Shown in pieces: positions 8,798 to 17,588 of a DNA stretch of 51,233 nt. The notes beneath the pieces are model-generated. The model saw nothing but the letters and a program-made list of their open reading frames with translations, had not been told where the DNA came from and did no database searches. Position numbers and translations under genes: made by a program. The stretch is from contig SVJK01000010.1 of assembly GCA_015069015.1 (NCBI GenBank), positions 1 to 51,233 on the forward strand, written 5' to 3'. This stretch comes from Oscillospiraceae bacterium (GTDB taxonomy: Bacteria > Bacillota > Clostridia > UMGS1810). The stretch's first letter is position 1, and each line of letters begins with the position of its first letter.

Positions 8798-9994
8798 CTA
8801 TTCTATCATATTTAGTTTACGAACAAGTTCTTTACGTTTTTTTATTTTTTCATTTTCCAAGCCGTCAGTCTGTTTACTTTTTTTCTTAGAAAAACAATAG
8901 TCACAAATATTATGAATCCAGGCAAAAGGTACTAAAAATGTGTTGTTTGCATATTTATATCCTCTTTTTATAAGAATACGCTTTGGCGGAAAGATTCTGT
9001 CAAATATGGTCTGTTCATATTTGAACCAATTTATAAATTTAAGTTTTACGTCGGAAACAACTTTTCTGTTTTCACAAAAATCACTATAGATATTACTATG
9101 AAATTCCGCATCTTTTCCAAACAATCCGGTTTCTTCACAATCATCAAGAATCATTTTGCCTGATTCGATGTCATAGTCTTCAAATTCCATACCGAAATAT
9201 TCAACTCCGACGCCTTTAACTGCCTTTATAAGTTTATCATATCTCAATTCTCTCATAAGAGAGTCGTATTTTTCAAAATCAATTTTATCTTCATATTTTT
9301 TCATATACAAAAGCAAATCCATCATCTGACGAATACTTGCACCGCCTGTTATAAAATGCTTGATATAGTGAGCGGTAAGATAATTAAGATTGTCATTTAT
9401 TCCGAGAACTTTCACTTTTTTCTGATATATTTCTGTCTCGATATATTCCTCGTTATATTCAATTTTTCCATTAAAAAGAATCTTTTCCGTCACATAACTG
9501 TACAGATTCAAATGAACCTCCAAAAGTCCACCCACAGGGTGTTTTGCCTTGAGGTGGTGATCATTTTTTGTTCTTTTATAAAGAGTGTATCCACAAGTCA
9601 AAAGAATATCTTTAACTTTTTTTTCATCAGAAGGATTAATGAGAACATCTGTATCGCCGGATATTCTGTAATCAGGATTTTTATACAGCATGGAAGACGA
9701 TGCCCCTTTTAAAAGACATACATCTATTCCGGCATCAGAAATTTTCTTTATGATATTTAGTGTGAACTCATTGCGTCTCACATAATTTGCAACACTTTCA
9801 AGAAATCTGAACCGATATGAAGATACATCACAAATCTTTGAAAGTACGGGATATATAACAGTCCACACACCTTGAGAATTTGCAAGAGAAATAACGGCAT
9901 CGGCATCAATGTCGTTATTTTTTTCGCATCTGTATTCAGTTCCCAAAGCTCCGCATCCAAACATACGAAGCATAATTTCAAAGGACTGTGTCAT
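8798..9994 (-). CDS. Uncharacterised nucleotidyltransferase-like protein (PF14907 type)
   Basis: 398 residues. Residues 90-160 carry the signature of the uncharacterised nucleotidyltransferase family found in capsule and lasso-type clusters: LLKGASS (94-100) and ISGDTDVLI (111-119), with Asp114 and Asp116 in place to bind a metal, then a conserved LEVHLNL strand. The C-terminal half is helical and lysine-rich and I do not recognise it. The family's reaction is not known; transfer of a nucleotidyl group to a sugar or protein is the usual guess. It lies between the pyrophosphorylase and epimerase genes in the operon. Confidence 0.75.
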   Translation of the reverse strand: MTQSFEIMLRMFGCGALGTEYRCEKNNDIDADAVISLANSQGVWTVIYPVLSKICDVSSYRFRFLESVANYVRRNEFTLNIIKKISDAGIDVCLLKGASSSMLYKNPDYRISGDTDVLINPSDEKKVKDILLTCGYTLYKRTKNDHHLKAKHPVGGLLEVHLNLYSYVTEKILFNGKIEYNEEYIETEIYQKKVKVLGINDNLNYLTAHYIKHFITGGASIRQMMDLLLYMKKYEDKIDFEKYDSLMRELRYDKLIKAVKGVGVEYFGMEFEDYDIESGKMILDDCEETGLFGKDAEFHSNIYSDFCENRKVVSDVKLKFINWFKYEQTIFDRIFPPKRILIKRGYKYANNTFLVPFAWIHNICDYCFSKKKSKQTDGLENEKIKKRKELVRKLNMIE

Positions 9995-10014
9995 TTTTTT
10001 CTCCGCAGTAAAAT

Positions 10015-10752
10015 TTATTTTGTTATTCCTTTGTACTCTTTCTGAACTTTTTCATAACTCTCAAGATTGCCTATGTCATATCTTGAACCGGGCATTTCAA
10101 AAGCATATACGTTGCTCTTTTTACACATCCATGATACAAGGCTTCCCGGTGCATCCACTCCGCACCCCTCATTAATTGCCTCACTTATTCTTTCTATATC
10201 CTCTTTTTTATAGATATAAAAAGGCGGGCAACACCAGTTTGACTTTGGATTTTCAGGCTTTTCTTCCATATTTAAAATTAAATCCTCATCACCAAGTTCA
10301 AGCACTCCGCATTTTTTCAGCCTGTTATCATCTTTTTCATAATACTTCATTACACAACTTGCATTCTTCTTCTCTGAATATTCCACAAATCTGTTCAGGG
10401 AAAAATCAAGAACATTATCTCCTGCAATTATGAGCATATCGTCATCAAGAGAAAGTTTATCTATAGCAAATCTGATATCATTAACTGCACCAAGGCGTGT
10501 ATCGTTGGTACTTGTGCCATCATCTACAACAGTTATTTTGTAGGGTTTTGAGTTTGCCCACTGTTCAAAATGATGAGCATATTTATGGTTTGACACAACC
10601 ACAAATTCCTTTACTCTGCCTCCTGAATTAATATCGTCAGTAAGATGATCAAGAATTGTCTTTTCGCCCACTTTCAAAAGCGGTTTGGGGAAATTTTCTG
10701 TCAGGGGATAGAGTCTTGTGGCATAGCCTGCCGCCAAAATCAAGCATATCAT
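10015..10752 (-). CDS. NDP-sugar pyrophosphorylase (nucleotidyltransferase)
   Basis: 245 residues with a GT-A-like nucleotidyltransferase fold. The nucleotide-binding signature LILAAGYATRLYPLTENFPK is at residues 4-23, DGTSTND near 98, IIAGDNVLDF near 127 with the metal Asp, and EEKP near 175. It lies one base from the upstream GHMP kinase gene, so the two are translated together: kinase makes a sugar 1-phosphate, this enzyme couples it to a nucleotide. Given the kinase's galacturonokinase character, UTP plus galacturonate 1-phosphate is the favoured reaction. A LicC-like CTP:phosphocholine role is a weaker alternative. Confidence 0.85.
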   Translation of the reverse strand: MICLILAAGYATRLYPLTENFPKPLLKVGEKTILDHLTDDINSGGRVKEFVVVSNHKYAHHFEQWANSKPYKITVVDDGTSTNDTRLGAVNDIRFAIDKLSLDDDMLIIAGDNVLDFSLNRFVEYSEKKNASCVMKYYEKDDNRLKKCGVLELGDEDLILNMEEKPENPKSNWCCPPFYIYKKEDIERISEAINEGCGVDAPGSLVSWMCKKSNVYAFEMPGSRYDIGNLESYEKVQKEYKGITK

Positions 10753-10753
10753 A

Positions 10754-11947
10754 TTATTTTCTCCTTATTTTGCAGCCATCGGCTGAATTGCAGAAATGTA
10801 CAGAAAACTTGTCTTTGTATTGCGGGAACAATTTAAGATATTTTTCTGTTACATTTTTTTCTATTTCTTCCTTATACTCCGGATCTACAAGAGCCATACA
10901 GCAACCTTTGAATCCCGCCCCGCTAAATCTGCCTCCATAGATTCCGTCAGTATTAAGCATTATATCATATATGGTCTTCAGTTCAGGTGAGCCCGTCTGC
11001 CAGTATTCTATGGAACTTTTGCCGCTTTCAAAAGACAATTTGCCATACTTTTCTATGTCACCGTTTTTCCATGCCTTGACTCCTTCTTCCACACGTTTGT
11101 ATTCAGAATACCAATGCTCGGCACGAAGACGCCAGGGTTCAGGTAAATTTTTACCATACTTTTCAAATACTTCATAGGGAACATCACGAAGATATGTTTC
11201 TTTAAACTTGCCATATTCCATTCCCGAATATGCCTTCAGTGCATAGGCGCTACTCCTGCACTCATCAACTCTCATATTGAAAGCAGAACCTGCAAGAGAA
11301 CGCTCCACACCGCTGAAAAATATTGCGATTTCATAGGGCTTTGTCTGAGGATTTTGGGGAATAAGTTCAAATGTGTCATCTTTGGTATCAAGATAGAGCA
11401 AATGATTCTTCTTACTGTATATCTCACATGACTGATCAAGTTTTCCGCAAGCAACTCCTACATAATCATTTTCAGCAGAAAGTGCTGTCATAACCATCTC
11501 ATGTTCAGATATGCAAATATTATTCACGGTGCAAAGAGCAGATAAAAACGCAATGATAACCGCGGCAGATGATGAAAGCCCTCCTATTGGCAGTGTTCCG
11601 TCAATAACACCGCTGATTCCCACTTCCAGAGGATATTTTTTTCCAAGGGACCAGGCGGCACCGCGAAGGTAATCTGCCCAATTATTCTGAGGGTTTTCCA
11701 AAACATGGGAAACGTGAAAACTCTCTTGTTTATCCCCAAACTGCATGGAAACAATTTCAACTCTGCCGTCAGGATTTGCACCATATGCAATGCTTATACC
11801 TTTGTCTATTGCAAATCCCGTTACTTTTCCGTGTTGATGATCAGAGTGCGCCCCCAAAGGGCAAACCCTATATGGGCAAAAACTCACACTGTCCGGTTCT
11901 TTTTTGAATATTTGCGTGTACTTATCTGAACAATTCACTTTATCCAT
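10754..11947 (-). CDS. GHMP sugar kinase, galacturonokinase-like
   Basis: 397 residues, galactokinase fold. All three GHMP motifs are present: PYRVCPLGAHSDHQHG (25-40), GGLSSSAAV (122-130) and GGRFSGAGFKGCC (338-350), with Asp171 in GKLDQS as the probable base. Ordinary galactokinases have RVNxIGEHTDYxxG in motif 1. The version here, PLGAHxDHQ with the following AIDKGI, recalls plant galacturonokinase (Arabidopsis GalAK) as I remember it. It would phosphorylate D-galacturonate, or another uronic acid or arabinose, at C1 for UDP-sugar salvage. The neighbouring pyrophosphorylase fits. Substrate assignment is by motif resemblance only. Confidence 0.8.
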   Translation of the reverse strand: MDKVNCSDKYTQIFKKEPDSVSFCPYRVCPLGAHSDHQHGKVTGFAIDKGISIAYGANPDGRVEIVSMQFGDKQESFHVSHVLENPQNNWADYLRGAAWSLGKKYPLEVGISGVIDGTLPIGGLSSSAAVIIAFLSALCTVNNICISEHEMVMTALSAENDYVGVACGKLDQSCEIYSKKNHLLYLDTKDDTFELIPQNPQTKPYEIAIFFSGVERSLAGSAFNMRVDECRSSAYALKAYSGMEYGKFKETYLRDVPYEVFEKYGKNLPEPWRLRAEHWYSEYKRVEEGVKAWKNGDIEKYGKLSFESGKSSIEYWQTGSPELKTIYDIMLNTDGIYGGRFSGAGFKGCCMALVDPEYKEEIEKNVTEKYLKLFPQYKDKFSVHFCNSADGCKIRRK

Positions 11948-11952
11948 CGTCC

Positions 11953-12915
11953 TTATCTTTTTCCATCAAGATTTTTGTATATTTTATCTATGTCAAATCT
12001 CTTCGACAAAGGGACTGTGCATTTTTCCTTATACTTTCCTATGCCAATCAGCATTACAAGTTGTTCGTCTGAAGGTATTCCCTTAAGTTTCCTATATGAT
12101 TCCCAAGGCTTGGTGGAAATCAGAGGTCTTTGAATAGTGCATGCCCCAATGTTATATGCGTGAAGTGTGAGAGTCAAATATGCACCAAACATGGACGCGC
12201 TAACAATGAACTGATTTTTCTCACCTAAAGCGTATGCAGATTTTTTCCCGGTTATAAGCAAAAACTTATCAACATCCTGAGCAAACCCACCTATGCCCTC
12301 AAGTGAATGTCCATATTGGGAAATAAAATCACTTCCCTTTACCGAATAAACTCTCACTCCCTGTCTGTTACAAGCAGAGGGACAACGCTGAGCCAAACTG
12401 ATTGCTTTTCTTATTGTTTCTTCGTCTACTTCTTCGCCCGAAAATTCTCTGATGCTGTGCCTTGTATTGAAAAGCTTTTCAATTTCTTCTGAATTAAAAT
12501 CCATATCAGAAAGAAGAAGTTCAAGTGTTCCGCCGTATATACTTTCTTTGTCAGGTAACATGGTACAAAGATTTTCATAGTTTTTTCTTATCTTAATGAT
12601 ATCATCATTTTCAAACTCATTTTTCTTATGAAAATCCAAATATGCCTCTAAAGCATCAACAATAAAATATATACATCCGAAATCTTCTTTTTCTGTTTCA
12701 AGATATCTTTTGGCAAGAGCAAATAAATGATCTATTTTAGAAACTCCAAATCCAAGTCGGGGATTTTGTATTGAAAGTCCTTTTTCAATGGAGTGAACGA
12801 GTCTTACGATATCTGCCTCAAGACGATTCTTTTTGTATATTGGATTTCTATGGGCAGTAAGTTCCTTGTACATCTCTTTTAATGATACAGCTATGTGCTT
12901 TAACTGTGCCTTCAT
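11953..12915 (-). CDS. Nitroreductase-family flavoprotein of polysaccharide clusters
   Basis: 320 residues. The C-terminal part (about 165-320) is a nitroreductase FMN domain: TRHSIREFSGEEV, RCPSACNRQGVRVY, and IGACTIQRPLI near the FMN-binding end. The first 160 residues are a helical extension with a SIEKGLS motif. This long form recurs in capsule and exopolysaccharide clusters of Firmicutes and Bacteroides, where its role is not known. It may reduce a sugar intermediate or be a structural partner. It starts 17 bp after the flippase gene and ends 6 bp before the kinase gene. Confidence 0.8.
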   Translation of the reverse strand: MKAQLKHIAVSLKEMYKELTAHRNPIYKKNRLEADIVRLVHSIEKGLSIQNPRLGFGVSKIDHLFALAKRYLETEKEDFGCIYFIVDALEAYLDFHKKNEFENDDIIKIRKNYENLCTMLPDKESIYGGTLELLLSDMDFNSEEIEKLFNTRHSIREFSGEEVDEETIRKAISLAQRCPSACNRQGVRVYSVKGSDFISQYGHSLEGIGGFAQDVDKFLLITGKKSAYALGEKNQFIVSASMFGAYLTLTLHAYNIGACTIQRPLISTKPWESYRKLKGIPSDEQLVMLIGIGKYKEKCTVPLSKRFDIDKIYKNLDGKR

Positions 12916-12931
12916 TATACTCCTCCTTAGT

Positions 12932-14437
12932 TTATTTTCCTGATTTGGATAATAATTTGTTTTTCAAATATATCAGTTCATGCCTGTTAAACACAAGACT
13001 AACTACCGCAACTATCACCACTGCTACAACAGAAACAAGTATGGCGTAACATGCCCACGAAAAATAATTATCAGGTCTTGCAACTACCATTTTGTTGCAT
13101 ACAAGGATAATAATCAGGAATGTAGCAAAATATACGATATATGTTTTAACCAGATGACGTTTAGGAAGCTTTATTATATTCTTCATAGAATACAGTGCAA
13201 GATGAAGAGAACGGAATAATGAACCGGCAAATGAGCCTATCGCCACGCCAATAATACCGAAAAATTTAAGCATTATTATTGATACAACAACGTTTATAAT
13301 TACCTCTGCTACAGCACTGTTGCGTGTTTGCTTAAAATGACCTGCAGCCTCCACCAAAGACTGATAAGGTCTTCTCATACAGCTTCCAAATGCAGCTGCG
13401 GTCATCATAATAGCAAAAATCGGGCGAATATAATTTACATCTGATACACCGTCTGTATATATACTGATAAAAGGAGTTATCATAACCGCAGTTATTGAAA
13501 AAACCACTGCAAAAGCAGCAAAAAAGCCCCATTCAATGAATAAAAAGACTTTCTTTAAGTTTTCATCCTCATTCTTCGCTATGATATTTCCAAAGGTTGA
13601 TGTAACACCCACAGTTGTGGCAACAAAAACACTTTCCATCATATGACTTACCATATAATGAACCGTGTATACAGAAATTTCTGTTAATTTAGCAAATAAA
13701 CTGAGAATTGTGAGTCCTACGTTTGAATTAACGATAATTGCCATTTGCTGAGCAAATGCATCCCAACGCTGACTTATTACACTGTTGTCTCCCTCAACAG
13801 AAAAATCAATGTTATATGTCTTTTTTGAATATATGGTGATGACAAGCGGATTTAAGAGAGTTGCAAGTGCTGCCCCTATCTTGACTATATGAATACCATA
13901 TCCGAGTTTTATCAGTACTACCGAAATAATAAGTGATGCAATCTTTGAGACAGCAACGCAGATTATTTCAACATAATACTTCTGGTCAGCCTGAAAAAGG
14001 ACCTTGTATTTTACACCCACAAGGTTATCTACAAATGTGGTTGAGCCTATGATAAAAGTCAGTGTAAATATATACCACCAGTTATATTCACCTTTTGCAA
14101 CAAAAGGATAGACAATAGCCAATATGGCAATGTAGAGTCCCACCAAAAATGAAATTTTATTCATATAGCTTTGGGTTGTTGCCATTATTTTGTCTATTTC
14201 ATTTTTGTTTCCATCAGCAAGAGGTTTAAACAGTGCAGCTCTGGTTACTGCTCCCACACCGGCTCTTAAAAGTGTCGAAAAGTTTAAAAATTGAACTATA
14301 GAGCTTAAAAGCCCATTGCAGGATGAGCCAAAGGCAACTAATATGAGACGGGGAAGTATGAGCCCGCTTATTAGTGTTACAGCTTCTCCAAGCCAGCCTG
14401 CAAGTATATTCTTCTTTAAAGCATTTGCTCTTCCCAT
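12932..14437 (-). CDS. Wzx-type oligosaccharide flippase
   Basis: A 501-residue polytopic membrane protein with about 12-14 hydrophobic segments, of the MOP/PST superfamily. The N-terminus (KKNILAGWLGEAVTLISGLI) and the LLSSIVQFLNFSTLLRAGVG loop are typical of flippases that move lipid-linked repeat units across the membrane. Its ATG overlaps the stop of the pyruvyl transferase gene by one base (TAATG), implying translational coupling. Confidence 0.88.
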   Translation of the reverse strand: MGRANALKKNILAGWLGEAVTLISGLILPRLILVAFGSSCNGLLSSIVQFLNFSTLLRAGVGAVTRAALFKPLADGNKNEIDKIMATTQSYMNKISFLVGLYIAILAIVYPFVAKGEYNWWYIFTLTFIIGSTTFVDNLVGVKYKVLFQADQKYYVEIICVAVSKIASLIISVVLIKLGYGIHIVKIGAALATLLNPLVITIYSKKTYNIDFSVEGDNSVISQRWDAFAQQMAIIVNSNVGLTILSLFAKLTEISVYTVHYMVSHMMESVFVATTVGVTSTFGNIIAKNEDENLKKVFLFIEWGFFAAFAVVFSITAVMITPFISIYTDGVSDVNYIRPIFAIMMTAAAFGSCMRRPYQSLVEAAGHFKQTRNSAVAEVIINVVVSIIMLKFFGIIGVAIGSFAGSLFRSLHLALYSMKNIIKLPKRHLVKTYIVYFATFLIIILVCNKMVVARPDNYFSWACYAILVSVVAVVIVAVVSLVFNRHELIYLKNKLLSKSGK

Positions 14438-15465
14438 TAAAATTCGCCGTCCATTCCATCTGTAAACTGCTTCAAATAGTTTAGTGACTTGTTTCTTTTC
14501 TCGCTCAAAAGGGCGTTTACATTGTCATAATTTATTTCTGAAGATAAAACCTCATCAATAGCGTCGTCATTATTCAAAAGTCTCTTGGACAATCCAAATT
14601 CTTCCAACAGACCGGATACCTTTTTCTGGTGTTTCCCATAGCTTATAAATTTTTTATTGAACAATATGGAAAATACGTTTCCGTGAAAGGTGTTGGTTAT
14701 TACATAATCTGCCGCTTTATAACAGGAAATCATACGCTTCGGAGAAAAAGGAATGTTTTTTCCGAAAAAGACTATTTTTTTGTTGTGAGACTTTGCAAAA
14801 TTTTTCATTTGTGTTTTCTGTTCTTTTGTCATGTCGCCAAAAAAATAAACAAGTATAAATCCGTCTTTTTTGCACTTACCCGTAACATCAACATAATCAT
14901 CAGGAGACAAAAGCATTGTGGGATCAATTACTCTTACAGGCTTTTTATTTTCAAGTAAATCCTGTGCTATTGCATATGTATGTTCATCACGAACCGATAC
15001 ACCGGAAAATTCATTTATGCATTTTTTTAATTCCGGATTGTCTGAAAATTCTTTTTTGTCGGTAGAACTTACTGATGCGGCATAGGTTATCTTTTTGTTT
15101 TTAACTCCATTGCCCCAGTACTTTTCCCAGTTATCTCTAAAGTACCTGACATCTAAATTCCATATGGTGTCACTGCCGTATATGACAAGGTCAAGACCGT
15201 CAAGGGTGTCTGTTTTGGGAAGCTTTTTTTGCATTTTTTTAAAGCAAAAATGCTCTATGAAAATGAGTCCTGCTCTTCGGAAATCCCTTCTCATTACATA
15301 TTTAATTGCCAGGCAAACACGATACCAAAGTTTTCCGGGTTTATATGGCTCTCTTTTTAAAAAAACAACATCGTGATTTTCTATAAGAGTTTTATACAAA
15401 GCATACGCCTGCAAAAAACTTCCGCAATTATATGAATTATATACTGTAACAATCCCGATTTTCAT
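14437..15465 (-). CDS. Polysaccharide pyruvyl transferase family protein
   Basis: 342 residues. N-terminal IGIVTVYNSYNCGSFLQAYA is the usual start of the PF04230 family, and the C-terminal half has DPTMLL (about 167), TNTFHGNVFSILF (about 262) and the FISYG segment seen in CsaB/WcaK relatives. Members put a ketal-linked pyruvate on a sugar from phosphoenolpyruvate, which adds a negative charge. No signal peptide is seen, so it should act on the cytoplasmic, lipid-linked repeat unit. Confidence 0.88.
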   Translation of the reverse strand: MKIGIVTVYNSYNCGSFLQAYALYKTLIENHDVVFLKREPYKPGKLWYRVCLAIKYVMRRDFRRAGLIFIEHFCFKKMQKKLPKTDTLDGLDLVIYGSDTIWNLDVRYFRDNWEKYWGNGVKNKKITYAASVSSTDKKEFSDNPELKKCINEFSGVSVRDEHTYAIAQDLLENKKPVRVIDPTMLLSPDDYVDVTGKCKKDGFILVYFFGDMTKEQKTQMKNFAKSHNKKIVFFGKNIPFSPKRMISCYKAADYVITNTFHGNVFSILFNKKFISYGKHQKKVSGLLEEFGLSKRLLNNDDAIDEVLSSEINYDNVNALLSEKRNKSLNYLKQFTDGMDGEF

Positions 15466-15482
15466 AAAAACCTCCGCTATTT

Positions 15483-16382
15483 TTACTTAGACAAATCTAT
15501 CCATTCACCAAATTTATAATTCCATTCATCAGGCTCAAAATCTATAAAACCGCTATAGTGAAAAAATGTCAGTTCGCCAAAGTAAATTCTTCCGTCTATT
15601 TCATAAAAATCTACTCTCACATGCTTCATACCTTGAGATAAAATTTTGGAAAGTTCTATCATCTTATCAAAGCATTTCGGCTTTTCTATTTGTTTTTCAG
15701 AATTTGGATGACCGTTTAATATAGGCAAGTGATTAAACTCAAGATCAAAAAAGTCAAACTTTGTGTTATGCGGTCGTTCTGTTGCCACAAAAAGGCATTT
15801 TGGCTCTCCGCTAAAACAGAAAAACTTATAATCTCTGAGTTCCTTATACTCAGAGTCTTCCATATATTTTTCTGCAATAATTTTGGGCTTTAAATCCTTA
15901 TATACCCACTCTCTTGACCACCAATACAAGTTCTTTTTGAATTTTCTGTTTAACTTTTCCTTGGCTTTTTCAATATCAAATGTTGTTTTGTCCTTGCATA
16001 TAACGACACTACCTGAATCGTGAGTACATTTTAAAACAAACTGATTGGGAAGAGAGTCAAAATCTATTTCTTCAAAACTATCCCACACTCCCAGAAGAGG
16101 TATGAGATACTCCTCCCCTATTTTTTCTTTTATGTATTCTCTGACCCCGAATTTATCCACCATTTTTGGGTATTTGGGATTGCGATCATAAAGTTTTAAC
16201 CAATTGAGTTTTTCATTATAGGTTTTTGGATTTTTTAAATTTATCCTTTTTCCAAAAGAAATAAAATATTTAAGTTTTATGTAGGCTTTATCACTTAAAA
16301 AATGAAATTTACTTATTACTACCAACAACGCCGCTTTGGGATTTTTCAATGCTTTTTTTATCAGTCTCATCATTTTTTTCAT
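15483..16382 (-). CDS. TupA-like ATP-grasp protein of polysaccharide synthesis
   Basis: 299 residues matching the TupA-like ATP-grasp family often annotated as glycosyltransferase: TYNEKLNWLKLYDRNP near 57-72, FVLKCTHDSGSVVI near 116, RDYKFFCFSGEPK near 182, RVDFYEIDGRIYFGELTFF near 252 with the ATP-grasp metal ligands. TupA makes polyglutamate-glucuronate teichuronopeptide, so ligation of an amino acid to a uronic acid is one possible role here. The first 25 codons overlap the end of the upstream polymerase gene. All in-frame Met start candidates fall inside the overlap. Confidence 0.82.
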   Translation of the reverse strand: MKKMMRLIKKALKNPKAALLVVISKFHFLSDKAYIKLKYFISFGKRINLKNPKTYNEKLNWLKLYDRNPKYPKMVDKFGVREYIKEKIGEEYLIPLLGVWDSFEEIDFDSLPNQFVLKCTHDSGSVVICKDKTTFDIEKAKEKLNRKFKKNLYWWSREWVYKDLKPKIIAEKYMEDSEYKELRDYKFFCFSGEPKCLFVATERPHNTKFDFFDLEFNHLPILNGHPNSEKQIEKPKCFDKMIELSKILSQGMKHVRVDFYEIDGRIYFGELTFFHYSGFIDFEPDEWNYKFGEWIDLSK

Positions 16383-17574
16383 TCTCCTTTATAATCAGCC
16401 AGCTTGTTGCAACTGCCAATATTGCCATTTCAAATTTGGAATAGTAAAAGACCAAGCCAAAGCCAACAACTATAAACCAAAGGATGACAAACAACACTAT
16501 GGGATATAGAGGATCCTTTCTGCTTTGCTTAAAAAGCTTGCGCAGGCTCGTGTAAAAGGGTTTATAGAATATGAAAAATCCAACAGCGCCTGTGTTCATC
16601 AAGATTTCAATGAAATTACTGTGAGAATATGTTAAGAAATATCTATAGGATGCCGATATACCCTGACCAATTATAGGATAAGTCCAAAACACCTTCCATC
16701 CGGTTTTTATCATATACATTCTTCTCATAGTGGAATTGTCCACTTCATCATTTCCCAAAATTCCTGCTAAAAGCCCCTCCAGACGCTCGCTGATAACAGA
16801 AAAATATCCGCTGGTCAATATGAAATATATGAGAGCTATTACAGCAATCAGAGCAAAAAACATTCTGAATAGTATTTTGATAGCATTTCTATCCAGAATG
16901 GTCTTGTAATATACGAGTATGGATATGCCAACAAAAAGTAACAGCATTGCTTTTCGGGAGCCTGTGAGCAAGCCAAAAACAAAGTTCAGCAAAAGGGCTC
17001 CGATGTATAGCAATTTCTTTTTCTTTGTGAGTTTTTCACGCAGAATAAAATGAAAAGAGAAAATTGCCCCATATGCGCAGTACATACCTACAACATTGGC
17101 GTTTTGTTCTTCAGATGCAAGTCTGAAATTGGTTTCACTGCTTCCCAAAAGCTGAAATGCCTCACTACCTACCCTTATGTAGGTGACAATACAGTTCATA
17201 ACCGCTGCTACTATGAAAACATTCATGAAGAATTTTACATCTTTTTCAGTTTTTATGGAATCTACAACAAAAAACACAACCATAAACATGGTCAGATAGC
17301 TAAAATAGCTTTTTTGAGCTCTATCTATGGGCGAGATGGTGTATAGCATGGATATGAGAAGCAATATTCCATAGAGTATAACGGCTCTTAAGAAAAAGTT
17401 TCCTTTATACTTAAAATCCGAATTGCTTAGATACCCCATACCACAAATGCCCAATGCGACAAGAAGGCTGGCTCTGTTTATTATGACCGATTTGGTTATA
17501 GTAAAAATTATGATATATAATGCTATGGCATATTTTTTAGTATTTTGCAAACTTAATGTCATTGTCATAATCAC
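16309..17574 (-). CDS. O-antigen ligase/polymerase (Wzy-like)
   Basis: A 421-residue membrane protein with about ten to twelve hydrophobic helices and a large periplasm-side loop (about 245-330) containing IIGQGISASYRYFLTYSHSN. The GxG...HSN pattern marks the Wzy_C/O-antigen ligase superfamily (PF04932). It would polymerise flipped repeat units. The 3' end overlaps the TupA-like gene by 74 bases, in another frame, so the two are translationally coupled or the downstream gene starts inside this one. Confidence 0.85.
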   Translation of the reverse strand: MIMTMTLSLQNTKKYAIALYIIIFTITKSVIINRASLLVALGICGMGYLSNSDFKYKGNFFLRAVILYGILLLISMLYTISPIDRAQKSYFSYLTMFMVVFFVVDSIKTEKDVKFFMNVFIVAAVMNCIVTYIRVGSEAFQLLGSSETNFRLASEEQNANVVGMYCAYGAIFSFHFILREKLTKKKKLLYIGALLLNFVFGLLTGSRKAMLLLFVGISILVYYKTILDRNAIKILFRMFFALIAVIALIYFILTSGYFSVISERLEGLLAGILGNDEVDNSTMRRMYMIKTGWKVFWTYPIIGQGISASYRYFLTYSHSNFIEILMNTGAVGFFIFYKPFYTSLRKLFKQSRKDPLYPIVLFVILWFIVVGFGLVFYYSKFEMAILAVATSWLIIKENEKNDETDKKSIEKSQSGVVGSNK

Positions 17575-17588
17575 CTAAAATCATATGT

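Noticed and set aside
10754-11947. Plain galactokinase (galK) for the Leloir pathway
   Set aside because: Motif 1 lacks the GEHTDY signature, no galT/galE neighbour is present, and the gene is coupled to a pyrophosphorylase in a capsule operon.
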